DNA of 64,000 nt from NCBI GenBank assembly GCA_008638375.1, contig VIRR01000544.1:248001-312000 (forward strand), in the 5' to 3' direction. The DNA is from Nyssa sinensis. Taxonomy: Eukaryota > Streptophyta > Magnoliopsida > Cornales > Nyssaceae. Position 1 is the stretch's first letter; each line of letters begins with the position of its first letter. The notes below the pieces were generated by a model that was given only the letters and a program-made list of their open reading frames with translations, was not told the DNA's origin and did no database searches. Made by a program: the position numbers and the translations under genes. Below are positions 11,498 to 22,527 of the stretch, piece after piece.

Positions 11498-14400
11498 ACC
11501 ACAGCAAATAAGGTAGTTAATTTCTCATCATTTGAGTATAAAAATCCCACAAGAGTTACTACAAATGTCAATATTCATTTTTAAATGTTAAAAATGAGTA
11601 ATATAAGTATGTTAAAAAAGTATGAAAATCATAGTAATCGTACGTGTCACAGCCGGAAGTGTGGTATGGCGTGGCGTGGCGAGGCCCAGCCAGAACCCTA
11701 CTACGGACAGCAGAAGTCCAAAGAGGGGAAGGAGGCAATAAGTCCATCCTACATCGTCTGGGAAGGGAAAGTGAAGGTATTCATAAGTAAGGCTGTGCCT
11801 CTCCCTACCACAATGCATTTTAAAGCCATGAGGGCCAGGCCTTATACAACCCAAAGCAGACAATATTGTGTTGAGTGGATGCGGGTCGTTACAGTTGTGG
11901 TACATGTTGATGCACAAGTGGAAAGGTTTTAATGTTCTTTTTCAACTCGCAACTTTTGAGCATTTCGTAAATAGCATGAACCTAAAATTAAAAATATTTT
12001 GGGTACGTTTATAATACATAAATAAAAAGCATGTAATGTACTATATTAGTTGAATAGGAGAAGTTAGGACCATCAAATTCACGAAGCCTGTTTTATACTC
12101 GTTTACGGCATGCGATAAGGAATCAAGCACGTCGACCCTATTGTCCCGAATGTTAAAACCAATACAATACCAATGTGCATTCCGTACAATTGGGACAAAC
12201 ACCTGTAAACAATTTCAAAAAATTTTGAAGATAATGCACAATATATTTAGGTAAACCAAGTAATTAACTTAATATTATTACTAATTCGGTTTGGGCTATA
12301 TTATAACCAATAATTGTTGGGTCGAAGATGGCACTTAATTGCGACGTATCACATTCTCTTTAATTGTCATGTATGATTCCTAGCCACATCTGTCATATGT
12401 GAATATATCAATTTTTAAACATTTTGAAATAATTCCCAAGTTGGGGTAACATTTGGGAATGAATGGTTTATCGCAAACTCGGGGTGCATGATGTGTCTCC
12501 GCCGTTGCACTCTACTTCTGTACTCGTACTAATTATTCTCATCATACATGATGAGTATAGAGGTTGCCAAGACCACCTGAAAATAACATTTAGATCAAAC
12601 TTTACTATCTAATGCGAACCATAAATATCTATAAATTAAAACATGAAGTCTATTACTTACAATAGTTGAGAGCCATCCACATAGTCCCATTAATTCAGCA
12701 AACTCTCGGTGGTCAACGGGAACACTACCGAGAATGTCCAAAACATTGTTGCTGCAAAAAGAATATTAAGAATATAAACTTAATATTTCAATTGCGTTGC
12801 CAATGTACTGTTTAATATATAGTGTGTATGATCTTACTGTTTAGGCTATGTACGTATGCAATATGTGTACATTGAATTCTCTTCACTACTAAAATGTGGC
12901 ATCACAATCTGGGGTACCACAATGTATGGGGACTATTGGGAAGGTCCTGGCTGGGTTGCTTGGATTATGTTTGTACTTTAGATGGCTGTGGTTAGGACTG
13001 AACATGTGGTTGCTTGGGTGGGGCCGTAGATAATGTGTCAAAAAATAGATTATAGAAATGTAGGGTGTGCGGTTGCTTGGATGGCGTTGTAGACGATGGT
13101 GGCCTAAATGGGGGGGTTAGGGCGGTAAAGGGCTGTGAAATGATATTTTTCACTGAGTAGAACTGCCTCTTAACAGACTGTGAAAAAATCTTCCATAAAT
13201 TCCTGCGCATTTGCGAGAATACGATCATAGATTGCTTGAACAACTTGCAATGTGGTACTGTTGAATGAGTGTTAAAAATAAATTGTTATAAAGGATATTT
13301 ACAAGTGCACATTGAAAAAACGTATACAAACCTAATTTTTAAACAAAGTGGACTATGATGGATGCTTCCTAGCAACTTGCTCCTTCTTCTTTGGGGACCT
13401 TCTTTGTTGAGGTGTAGATGACATTTCATTTTGAACTCATCTCTTGATAGTGAAATCATCTCATGCACCAAGGAGGCAATTGCCAGTAACAATGGGTGCT
13501 ACACCCAATGGAGCGTAATGAGAATATAAAATCTACATAAAACAAATTTACTAAACCAACTGTAACATGAAAAAAAATCTTACTTAAATTGGATACCCAA
13601 TAAGGAAGATCTATATACCATAAGGAAAAATAGGCAACGGCCAAGCCCATCAGTACTTTTCTTCTGTTGCACCAACTGCGTGTATTTTTTTTTATCTCAC
13701 CCACTAACCAATCAACTATAAACTCAGCCCAATTGTACTTCTTTACTAAGGCTACAACTAATATCGCGGGCAATAGGTGAGGACTGGCAACATCCTTTGT
13801 TGTCGGGCAAAAGAAGCACCCAAGTAGAAGAAGAAGGAACATCAGCTTGAAGTTTAAGTCTTCACCATTTACAACAACGTCATGTAATGCCTTCAATGAC
13901 ATTGAAGGGATCTATGACTGTACTCGTTGTAGATCCACCTTTTCAACCTCTCGGGGCACTCATTTTCCTGTACAAGATACCCCTAAGACAAAAGCCACAT
14001 CACCTTCAGTACAGTAATAGGGTCAAAAATGCTCTGATAAAAGCATCATAAAATCTCTAGGAATTGCATTAAATCTCAACTCCATCAGAGATACAAATCC
14101 CATCACTTTCATTGTTGTCACATTCTTCTTATCATTTCTAATTTCATTCAACAGCCTGATCACCATATTTGGTAAGCATCTAGTTCGAAAAGAAAGCTCC
14201 TGAAAATGAAATAAACATTATCAATAACCAAAATGAGTTGCACATAATCTTCTAAAATTTGGATATGATAAGGTAAAACTCTATACCTTCATCTTTTTCA
14301 TCAGAACACCTAGAACTATTGCCTTGAAGGCTTCCCGCTCTATCCTTGTTACGTCTATGTATGGAGTTCTTTCTTCTATTGTCATTTCACACCACCACCT

Positions 14401-14765
14401 AGATGTGAATTGAAAAACCTATGTAACAAACATATAAACATAATTGATGTAAATGAGTTATTGATAATTTAATATGCAACTAATACATATTAGGTGTTTA
14501 ATTTATGATTTTTGTTGGCACCTCTGACATATTGTACTCCATCTCATATTTTCTTAGACAGAATCTTCTGCATACTTCTGCACTATAATCCACAAATACA
14601 ACACTTGTCAATTAAGAGAATTAGCTCACAAGAATATCGACCACCCAGTTTGTTTCTTCTTGGACTGTTGTTGTGGTCGTCGTGGTATTGGGCTTTCCCC
14701 TTCACTTGTAGGAGGGGATGGTTGTTTAGGGGATGACTCCCCACTTGATTACGCATCATCCTCAC
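11498..14765 (-). pseudogene. ULP1-type (C48) cysteine protease with DUF1985-like N-terminal region, carried by the MULE, broken
   Basis: Read on the - strand, this is a spliced gene of the plant ULP1/DUF1985 family, which in active members removes SUMO-like tags. DUF1985-like sequence spans about 14410-13460, including LGCFFCPTTKD and KKYNWAEF (13456-13902) and an intron donor after VLMKKMK (near 14287). A proline-rich linker follows (12992-13243), then ILGSVPVDHREFAELMG near 12700. The protease core has VPIVRNAHWYCIGF (catalytic His, near 12165) and VDVLDSL (catalytic Asp, near 12130). The catalytic Cys is in NSCGIFIL near 11550. Stops (for example after SEHF near 14030 and after DENN near 12530) and a 249-bp insertion between the Asp and Cys parts make it non-functional. 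Plant MULEs, such as the Kaonashi group in Arabidopsis, are known to carry ULP1 genes; orientation opposite to the transposase is seen here. Exact start and end are uncertain. Confidence 0.75.
11645..11893 (-). mobile_element. Small LTR-like (TRIM/solo-LTR type) insertion in the ULP1 gene
   Basis: A GC-richer 249-bp block sits in AT-rich sequence. On the - strand it starts TGTAACGACCCGC and ends GGCTGTGACA, so it has TG...CA ends. Inside, ATTGTCTGCTTTGGG and a GGCCTGGCCCTCATGG stretch match my memory of a dispersed TRIM-like plant repeat with these sequences. It interrupts the protease frame right after a VPQ motif. Flanking bases (GTACG left, GTTGT right) do not form a convincing target duplication, so the exact ends are not proved. 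It could also be the end of an unspliced intron-borne repeat. Confidence 0.55.
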
Positions 14766-15091
14766 TAAGTAATCTTCTATAGGCTCTCATTTTGTATCTA
14801 ACCATTTTTTTTTTTTTAAAACAAAATCTTTGTTTATTTCTTCAGTTTTTGTAGATTAAATCTCAAAAGATAAAAAAAAAAATTCAATATAAGGGCATGA
14901 GGTGAATACCTTTAATAGTATAGAAATAGCAAGAAGAATACCGTAATAGTAGAGAATGAGTAAGGAGACTACCTTTAATAGTACATAAAGAGAAAGCCAA
15001 CCAAATATAAACAGAAACTATTATCAAACTCAGAATTTATTCAAAGATAAACTATTATAAATTAAAAATAATATGTTATCAAATATGATGT
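14766..15091. other. Spacer upstream of the ULP1-like gene
   Basis: AT-rich sequence with long T and A runs. It would hold the promoter of the - strand protease gene. I see no clear TATA box and no other gene. Confidence 0.3.
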
Positions 15092-15390
15092 AGTGTTATG
15101 TGAGTTGCACCTTAAGTTGTATGGCTTGCACCTTAGAATAAGTGGGTTGCACCCTAAAGTTGTGTTACACTAATTTCAGATCATGAAGTACAACATGATG
15201 AAGTGTTATATGAGTTGTAGCTTAGGTTGTGTGAGTTGCACCTTAAATTTGTGAGGGTTGCACCAGGTGTAAATGATCATCCAATACCTTCCTGATGCAG
15301 TGTTATGTGAGTTGCACCTTAGGTTGTGTGGGTTGCACCTTAGCATTACTAGGTTATTCTTGAAAGTTGTGAGAGTTGCATTCATGGTGT
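15092..15390 (+). repeat. Minisatellite array C, about 100-110 bp period
   Basis: Units start with AGTGTTATGTGAGTTG or a variant at 15092, 15202 and 15299. Each carries two or three TTGCACC motifs, often followed by TTAGGTTGTGTG. The units resemble array B in content and in orientation. The array lies on the far side of the ULP1-like gene, so B and C bracket that gene as A and B bracket the transposase. Confidence 0.8.
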
Positions 15391-15673
15391 GACTTTTAAT
15401 GACCATTTACATATAAACTACCTATATGTGGCATGTTACAAATACCAGCAATATTACAAAGCACAAATAACACAAGGCAGTCACAAGAATCAAAGGTCCT
15501 TTCTTTTTTATTCTTTCTTTTTCATAACTTCACTTTCTTTTTTCATGGAAGGTCAAAGAAATAGTACAGAAAATACACAATCTTTGTATGTGTGTGTGAG
15601 TGAAAGAGGGGGTAGAAGCCAATGGCAAGAGAGGGAGAGAGAACGACTTACCTATTAGAGGAGAGATTGACGA

Positions 15674-15707
<34 letters not shown>

Positions 15708-16469
15708 GCAATAGTGAAGGTGACAGCGATGGCAACGACGAGGAGAGGGCAAGACGAAGGCGAGGGGAAGATGACGATTTTGGTTAGTTAATGGGATGGT
15801 GTGACGACAATCTTTGGGCAGAGCTTGGCTTAGGATTAAGGGAATCACTTGGGTAAAATATAGGTAGAGCTTTGAAAGGGTATTTTTGTCTTATAAAATG
15901 TCAAATAGAAAACCTTGATGAATTTGTAATATTTATGATATTTTTCTAATTTAGGTACAAAATGTGACTTTTTTTCAAATTGGACTCTAAACATGACTGA
16001 ATATTAAATATAAGCCAAAATTTTGACTAAATGTTAATTGCCCCTAAAATTTATCTCGTATCTTGCATGTCATTCATGTTGTTTGAACTTCTGAGAAGAA
16101 AGTAATATTTATCACCTATCCTACATGTCATTGATATTCTAGCATAATGACGTAACTATATCTCCTACATTAGAGGGTGGGTTACAAAGATAATTCTTAA
16201 TTATCCCTTGTCGGCTCTACCATAAAAGTCAATAAAACAATCGTTTTAAGCCACACTTAAAATAATTGGCACAAAATTTTATATATCTATAGTACAATCA
16301 AATTAGAAGTTAAGATTAATAAAAGTCTAACTTTATAAAAAGATTCCAAAGTTTATGTATTTATAATATAATCAAATTAGAAGCCTCCAATTGTATAGAG
16401 TCAACCACGATTGCACTTCTTCAATGAAGTAAAATCAACCTTCAACTATAAATCTGGTATATAAAAAAG
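15391..16469. other. Non-coding stretch with a GC-rich hexamer microsatellite
   Basis: A GAGA-rich part (about 15600-15650) is followed by a run of the hexamer GACGGC at about 15671-15706, then a purine-rich GC-rich tail to about 15780. Open frames across this run encode only Asp/Gly repeats and look like by-products. The stretch GGGTATTTTTGTCTT near 15880 may be the outer end of a mobile element, but I cannot match it to the left side of the MULE. The rest is AT-rich with no gene. Confidence 0.4.
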
Positions 16470-16946
16470 TGAAGCTTCTTGGTCATAAGGTTGTGAATGA
16501 GTCAAACCGAACTGAGTAGTGCATTGTTTAAATTTGACTCGTTAAAATAAACGATCTTCAAATTGTGTCCAAGTTTGACTTGTAAATTTTAACTTCTAAT
16601 CGAGTCAATCGCGAGCCGAGCTTGAGTAGCTCATTAGACTACTTTTAGCTTAACAAGCCAAGCTCGAGCTGAACTCATAAATTAATGAATCTTAAAATAT
16701 GTTCAAGTTTGATTTGTTTATCTTGCCAACCGATCTTTAACAAGAGCCGCTCACAAGCCGAATTCGAATAACTCGACTCGTTTTATAGTCCTACCGGGTC
16801 ATGGCACTTCAGTGTATCTTCCGCCTATAAATACCAACCAGATCTTAATTTCTTCCATTCACTATAACAGATTTCATCCTAAATTGTACATATTCTCTTG
16901 GTACTCTCGTTATTTCATTTGAAAAAAAAAATAGAAAAAGAAAAGA
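16470..16946 (+). promoter_or_regulatory. Copy of a lipoxygenase-like promoter, split by an insertion
   Basis: If the insertion at 16487-16802 is taken out, the flanks join into a sequence that resembles the promoter of the lipoxygenase gene at 22370-22450. Shared in the same order are GTGAAGCTTCT, GTCATG.CAC, a TTCC block, then AAATACCA.CCA.ATCTT. Here the TATA box reads CCTATAAATACC (near 16826); in the LOX gene the same place reads CTACAAATACC. An ATG follows at 16944, but the frame after it is short and does not resemble the LOX start. I read this as the leftover 5' flank of a second, lost gene copy. Confidence 0.5.
16487..16802. mobile_element. Short repeat insertion with GGTCAT flanks
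   Basis: GGTCAT occurs at 16481-16486 and again at 16797-16802, flanking about 310 bases that are absent from the related LOX promoter. The interior is rich in GAGCCGAGCTTGAGTAGCTC-like and CAAGCTCGAGCTGAA-like words. I recall these as typical of a common dispersed plant repeat, but I cannot assign a family. The flanking repeat fits a short target duplication. Confidence 0.5.
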
Positions 16947-19900
16947 TGTTTTATAAGGTTTTGGGGACAATCACTGGCAAAAAAAAAAAAAAAGTTAATT
17001 AGTAGAAGGTCACTCAAAATAATTTCCTACAAATTAAGGTTTAGGGGTAAACATTTTAATCCCAAAAGTCCTTAAATTTTTAAATTGTGTGCTCCGAAAT
17101 TCAATAGTGATAAAGTGGCACCATTATTTTATTCTTGATGACAAAATTACTCCCACTTTCCCACTTACAAAAAAAACGGAGCTGATTTCCACCAAATTTA
17201 TGTCATCATTCTTTGTTTTTGAAACTTTAAAATTAAATAATTTACAATATATAAATCAGTTTTTTATAGAATATATATATATATATATATATATTTGAAC
17301 TCTAAAAATCGAGATTTATTAAACAAGATCCATGTTGTATACTATAAAAAAAAAATTGTATTTATTTTAAGTGTTATCAAAAAATTATTAAAGAGTTGGT
17401 GGATCTACTTGGGATGATAATGAAATAATTGAAGAAGATGAAGATGAAGAGATAACAAACTTGAAACTAGTTGCAGGTTTGTATTGGAAAATCATAAATG
17501 GATTTTGTGATGAGATGGTGCTTGATGGATGTGTTCTTGATTAGTCTACGTGGACCACCTTGGTAAGTGGAATTTGGGGTCAAAGAAAGCCGAGGGAAGC
17601 TGCAGAATAGTCCAGGTTGAGCTAACGGGAGAATAATTGCTCTGGAATATAAATATGAAGAGTTTATGTGCAAGTAATTTCTATGGTTATGCTTTATCGG
17701 AAGAGTTTATGTAAAAGTAATTGAGCAATTTTAGAATGTAATTTAGTTGTGTTGTCTTTTCTCTATTTAATTTTATTGTTTTATTAATGTTAAAATATTA
17801 TATTTTTTTAAGGAATAAATATTATACGATGCATCGTTAAAAATACGTGTAATAATTTTTTTTTGTTTAAGAAGTTTTACAAAATTCTCTATCCGGAAAA
17901 TATTTCTTTATTACTATTTTTTTTAGTTGTGCATTCTTTTTTTTATCTATTTTTTTTTTTTTGTTTTTGTTTTATCAAATTGGAGTATTACTACCTTTTT
18001 AAGGAACAAAAATTGTTTGATACATTGTTAAAAATATATATAATACTTTTTTATTTAATAAATTTCTCAAAAATCTCTGTTCAAAGACAAAATTTTTGAC
18101 AAAGATTGTTTGTTGAAAAAATACGAGTTTTTGAATAGAATTTTTAATTTATTAAAATTTTTTTGTCAATGTTAAAGTATTACCAATTTTCTAAGGAATA
18201 AAATTTTTTTGATGCATTTTTTTAAACATTTGTAATTTATTTCTTTTGAAGATCTGGCCAAAGAAGGTGATAGTCCTGTAAATTCGTTCCCATGGTTCGA
18301 TCTTCCGAAAAAATTTCTCAAATTTCTTTGTCATGAGATAGAAACATTTCTTTGTTTATGTTCAGTGATTAAAAAAGAATGAATTTTTTTGACAGAGTTT
18401 CTTATATAATATAAAATTTATTTTTTATAAATCTCGATTTATGGAGTTTAAGTATATAATTTTTTTATAAAAAAAAAAATAGGCGAGTTTCTTATATAAT
18501 ATAAAATTTATTTTTTATAAATCTCGATTTATGGAATTTAAATATATAATTTTTTATAAAAAAAAATAGGTTTCTATAGTATAAATTATTTAAATTTAAA
18601 TTTTATAAGAAAAATAATTGATGTTGTAAAAAAAAAAAAAGATCTTTTATTCTGTGGGTTTGATGCTTGTCGGTGAAATTTATTCTCTACTAGTAAATAA
18701 GTAACCATCGGTTCCCCTACTCTACCAATCTCTTCTCCGTGGTAAAGAAATTGTAGAGAAGAACAGGGGAGAGAGAAATAAAGTTGATCCAAGTCACAAA
18801 TTAAAAATTCAAGACAAAAAATAACACAAATTTAAAAAATTTGAGCAATGATTATTTTGGAGATAAATCCAAATCCCAGATTACACATGTACTAACTATT
18901 CATATACTAACCCAGGTTTTACTTTATAAAATTTTATATATATTTTTTTTAAATCGAAGAAGTTATTATATTTATTTTTTAGCATTTTTTTAAAAATATA
19001 TTTTGAAAGCTATTTTAGTTTAACCAATACTATTTTAAACAATGTTAAGATAAAAGTTAATAATTAAATATTTTTATATTAAATATTTTTTTTGAGATTT
19101 TACGTAGAAAAAAAGTATCATGAACTTTTCAAAATAAAAATTTTATTTTAAAAACCTTTTTAATTTTTTTGTGTGCACGTGCAACGGGGAAGGGAGGGGG
19201 AACATCACTTGTTGAATGCTTTCTAGTTCTGAATAATTCGTTTGAAGGGAATATATTTAAAATTTTTTTTTGAATAAGTCTGATTAATAAGTTGTCAATT
19301 TACTCATTTAAATATGGCCTATTTTTTTTTAGTAAAATATAATATATATATATATATATATATAAAATAAAATATTATTAAAAAAATATACTAACATGTA
19401 ATGTACCAAACTCTCTAGAATTCTACGTAAATTTAATTAAAGTTGTTAAGGGTGTACATGCATTGCATCCACAACTTGGTGAACACAGCTATTTGAAATG
19501 TTCCTCTCACATGCAGCACATGTTTTGATTGGACTACTGAATTCAGAGTAAAGAAGTTAGGTTGGGATTTATTTTGCCTTTTTAAATGACTAAATTCTTC
19601 CATTAATGAGATAGAATTGGCGGGATTGACTTGGCAGTTGGCACTTATGGTGGATCTGAAAGTTGAAACATAAAGTTATTTTTATATATATTTTTTATTT
19701 TTAAGTAAATATTGATTAAAATTTAAAATTTATTTTTATCTAAAATAAAAGTAACTTATTTACCTTAAATTTATTTTTATATAAAATATAATTTTTTAAA
19801 AAAAGTTAGAAAATTTTGCTCAAATTGAAAAAAATACAACAACAAAAAATATGAAATGGTAATTTCGTTATTTTAAAGAAAAAATTTGATTGAAAATGAA

Positions 19901-20111
19901 TAATTGTAATCTGTCAAAAAAAATAAAGGAGTATAATTTCAGAAATTTCAAAAGAGATTAGTATAATTATCAAATATTTTAAAGGAGATTATTGTAATTT
20001 ATCATTTTTTTTAACGTAAAGTAGAAAAGAGTATGAAACATAGAAGGCTTATCATTATGTGTAAGTTGTGTTCTGCAGAAGCAATAAAATCAAACAGTAA
20101 ATCGATCTCAA
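16947..20111. other. AT-rich intergenic stretch with simple repeats and two local duplications
   Basis: There is a (TA)n run at about 17273-17293 and another at 19342-19366. A 90-bp block starting GAGTTTCTTATATAATA is tandemly duplicated at 18395-18484 and 18485-18568. Positions 17400-17550 have a 49-codon open frame without a start, rich in Glu/Asp; I do not recognise it. An interspersed repeat at 19670-20010 is listed separately. I see no gene in the rest. Confidence 0.5.
19670..20010. repeat. Dispersed AT-rich repeat, copy 1
   Basis: This block resembles 36205-36515 over about 300 bases in the same order: AAATATTGATTAAAATTT, TTTATTTTTATATAAAAT, TTTTTAAAAAAAGTTA, AAATTGGTCAAA-like, AATACAA, then a tail of repeated AATTTCAGAAATTTCAAA-like words. 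The tails of both copies have three or four short related phrases about 30-40 bases apart. I see no coding potential. Family unknown. Confidence 0.55.
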
Positions 20112-20468
20112 ATAAAAAATATAGAGAAAGCATAAAATATATATACGTGGTTCGGCAAGATTTTTATGTACATTGACAACGTCAATGATCAATTTATTAT
20201 GTATCGAAGAGATTATAAGAACAAAACACTCACAAATCTAAAATTTCTTTCACACTCAATGATAACTCACACAAAATCAACTATTTTCTCATAAAAAATA
20301 TAGAGAAAGCATAAAATATATATACGTGGTTCGGCAAGATTTTTATGTACATTGACAATGTCAATGATCAATCTATTATGTATCGAGGTGATTATAAGAA
20401 CAAAACACTTACAAATCTAAAATTTCTTTCACACGATAACTCACACAAAATCAACTATTTTCTCATAA
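20112..20468. repeat. Tandem duplication of a 179-bp unit
   Basis: The unit starting ATAAAAAATATAGAGAAAGC occurs at 20112 and again at 20291, so the offset is 179 bp. The copies differ by a handful of substitutions and a 5-bp deletion near 20440. Each includes ACGTGGTTCGGCAAGATT, a phrase that I recall from many dispersed dicot repeats. The array is near-perfect, so the duplication is probably recent. Confidence 0.85.
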
Positions 20469-20929
20469 AAAAAAAATCTTAAATGCGAGTTGTAAAATAA
20501 GAGAGAAACAAAATAGAAAATATCTAAATAAAACGGATCAAAATGTTTTCTTTCGATTCATCAAAAATTCAGTGTGAATTGGGAAGCAATTAAAGTCATC
20601 CTCCAATATCCCCCCATAGTTTATCATAATCCACGACTCAAAAGCCTTCCTTCATTCCCAATTTCCCACACCGACAACTTCTGCATTCACACGTCTGTCT
20701 ACCATTCTCACCTCCCATATGACCATTTACAAGATCAGTTCTTTCTCTGGTTGGGTCATCTTGAATAAGTTTCCAGTGTGAACCCAATTTCCAAATTTCA
20801 TCTAAATGAAAAACCCAATATAAAAAAACCATGGAAGCAAATAATTTAATTTATCTCATTCACCTACCAGATTGGCACGAGGTTGACCACTTCTCTAGAC
20901 CTTGGGAACATGACTCACTTAAATAGAGA

Positions 20930-21187
20930 CTTTGGAGTTTCATTCAACAGCTACCACTAGTGAGACCTCTTTGTCTTTCTCCGTCTTCTTGCTTCCGGGG
21001 GAAGAAAGGCGAATGATACGCGCGATTAGATGACACTTACGCTAGCAACAAAACCGAACTCACCGGTCGTGTGTGAGCTACACTTCAAAAATGTCCTACG
21101 AGGCTCCTTCACTTACTTGTATGAGCTCCCGGTCCGTTCACGACCCTTACCGACAATCCGGAGCTTCGTCGTCGGAAGACTCCACAG
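20930..21187 (+). other. Exon-like GC-rich block with a donor site, gene unidentified
   Basis: The sequence from about 20930 changes from AT-rich to mixed composition. An ATG at 21091 opens a 32-codon frame rich in Ser that runs to a good splice donor at 21188 (CCACAG|GTTGG). Another frame across 21035-21190 is open too. No following exon can be matched before the lipoxygenase gene. It may be the first exon of an unknown or decayed gene. I do not recognise the peptide. Confidence 0.25.
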
Positions 21188-22046
21188 GTTGGTTCATCGA
21201 TATTTCTGATTTTTATTATTTTATTATTATTACTATTGGGTAGGTAGAAGAACTTTATTTTTTTTAAAAAAATGCTTGTGTCATGGTGTTGACCTCAAAG
21301 TAAACTTGCCCAAGAACAATTCTACTATTGAAATGCAGAACCTCTTGAGATTTGTGCTGTGAATTAGATGCAGATTTCAATGGAATAAGTGAGGAACCTT
21401 CTTTTCTAAATTTTATATAAGTTTGTAGAATTTTAATAATTAATATTTAATAAGTTAATTAATTGTATCATTATGTTTTGGTATAAAGTAAATTATTTTT
21501 CTTTTTCTTTTTCTTTTTACTTTTTTGCCGGAAAGTGAAGGAATAAAATCAAGAATTTGAGCTATCCCCACTGATGATAAGAATCTTGGAGAACTGAAAA
21601 GTGAAAATTGTCCAATATACTTTATTTATGAATAAGATGTTTGTATACAATTTTCTCGGAAATCTATGTTTTGAGGCAAAGTGCCTTTCACGTGCTTTGG
21701 TGCCAGAAGCAATTTTTTATTTTTGTATTTGAAGTCTCGGAGACAGTCTAAAAATAAGTGGTAAAATTCAAGGGCCAAGTATGGAAGATATTATCCCATT
21801 TGCCAAGTGTAATGGCTTTGTGTTTCACAATTGAAACTTCCAAGATATTTGTTTGTACATACATACATACATATATATATATATATGTGCATACATATAT
21901 ATACATGTACATTCACACACGAGACTCGTCCTGTATAATAGTTTATTTGAATTTTTTACAATAATATGTTTAACAGATATTATAAACAACGGTTAGTAAG
22001 ACTATTTTAGTAAGATTAGGTAATGGATTTGGTGAATAGTCTTACC

Positions 22047-22077
<31 letters not shown>

Positions 22078-22300
22078 CATGGGTCGTATCTCATTATGTC
22101 TTAAGTTTAATATTTTTTATAAAGAAAAATAAATTTCAAAAAAAATTATTTACCTCGTACACACGCTGTCTCTGCTAACAATTCTTAATTTTTATTGAGT
22201 ACACATAATTTTTTAGAATTTCTCATCTACTTGCATATAAAAATAAAAAATAGAGTGAATTTCTCAACATGCAAGTGGGAACTTTATTTAAGACAAAAGA
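21188..22300. other. AT-rich stretch with (TA)n/(CATA)n microsatellites, upstream of LOX
   Basis: Two mixed CATA/TA microsatellites lie at about 21857-21905 and 22048-22080. The rest is AT-rich with no gene. It probably holds the distal promoter of the lipoxygenase gene. Confidence 0.4.
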
Positions 22301-22403
22301 AAATCCAAGTCTTCGTTGAAACAATCAAGTCTTTTTATAAGACAAAAAAGTAAAATTTCGCAGATGGAACGAGTGAAGCTTCTCAGTCATGACACCATAC
22401 TTG

Positions 22404-22427
22404 ATATTCCCTACAAATACCACCCAA
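22404..22427 (+). promoter_or_regulatory. Lipoxygenase core promoter (TATA-like box)
   Basis: CTACAAATACC near 22411 sits about 115 bases before the ATG. It fills the place of a TATA box; the related remnant at 16826 has the canonical CTATAAATACC there. Assignment rests on this comparison and on spacing. Confidence 0.4.
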
Positions 22428-22527
22428 TCTTGCTCTTATCCTCACTGAAAACAATTTCCTTTTCTCACATTCTTTGTTTGGAAATCATATATTCTTCTCC
22501 TGTTACTTGGTTTTCTGCTAAGAAGAG

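Noticed and set aside
10741..15390. Regularly spaced repeats that could recall a CRISPR array
   Set aside because: The units are about 100-116 bp with diverged copies, in a plant genome next to a MULE; they are minisatellites.
15389..15848. Frames with Asp-Gly repeats on + and Val-Ala repeats on -
   Set aside because: They are the translation of the GACGGC microsatellite.
18256..18312. Phrase GAAGGTGATAGTCCTGTA with GGTTCGATC nearby, like organelle large-subunit rRNA or a tRNA T-arm
   Set aside because: The match is too short, and no cloverleaf or longer rRNA match can be made around it.
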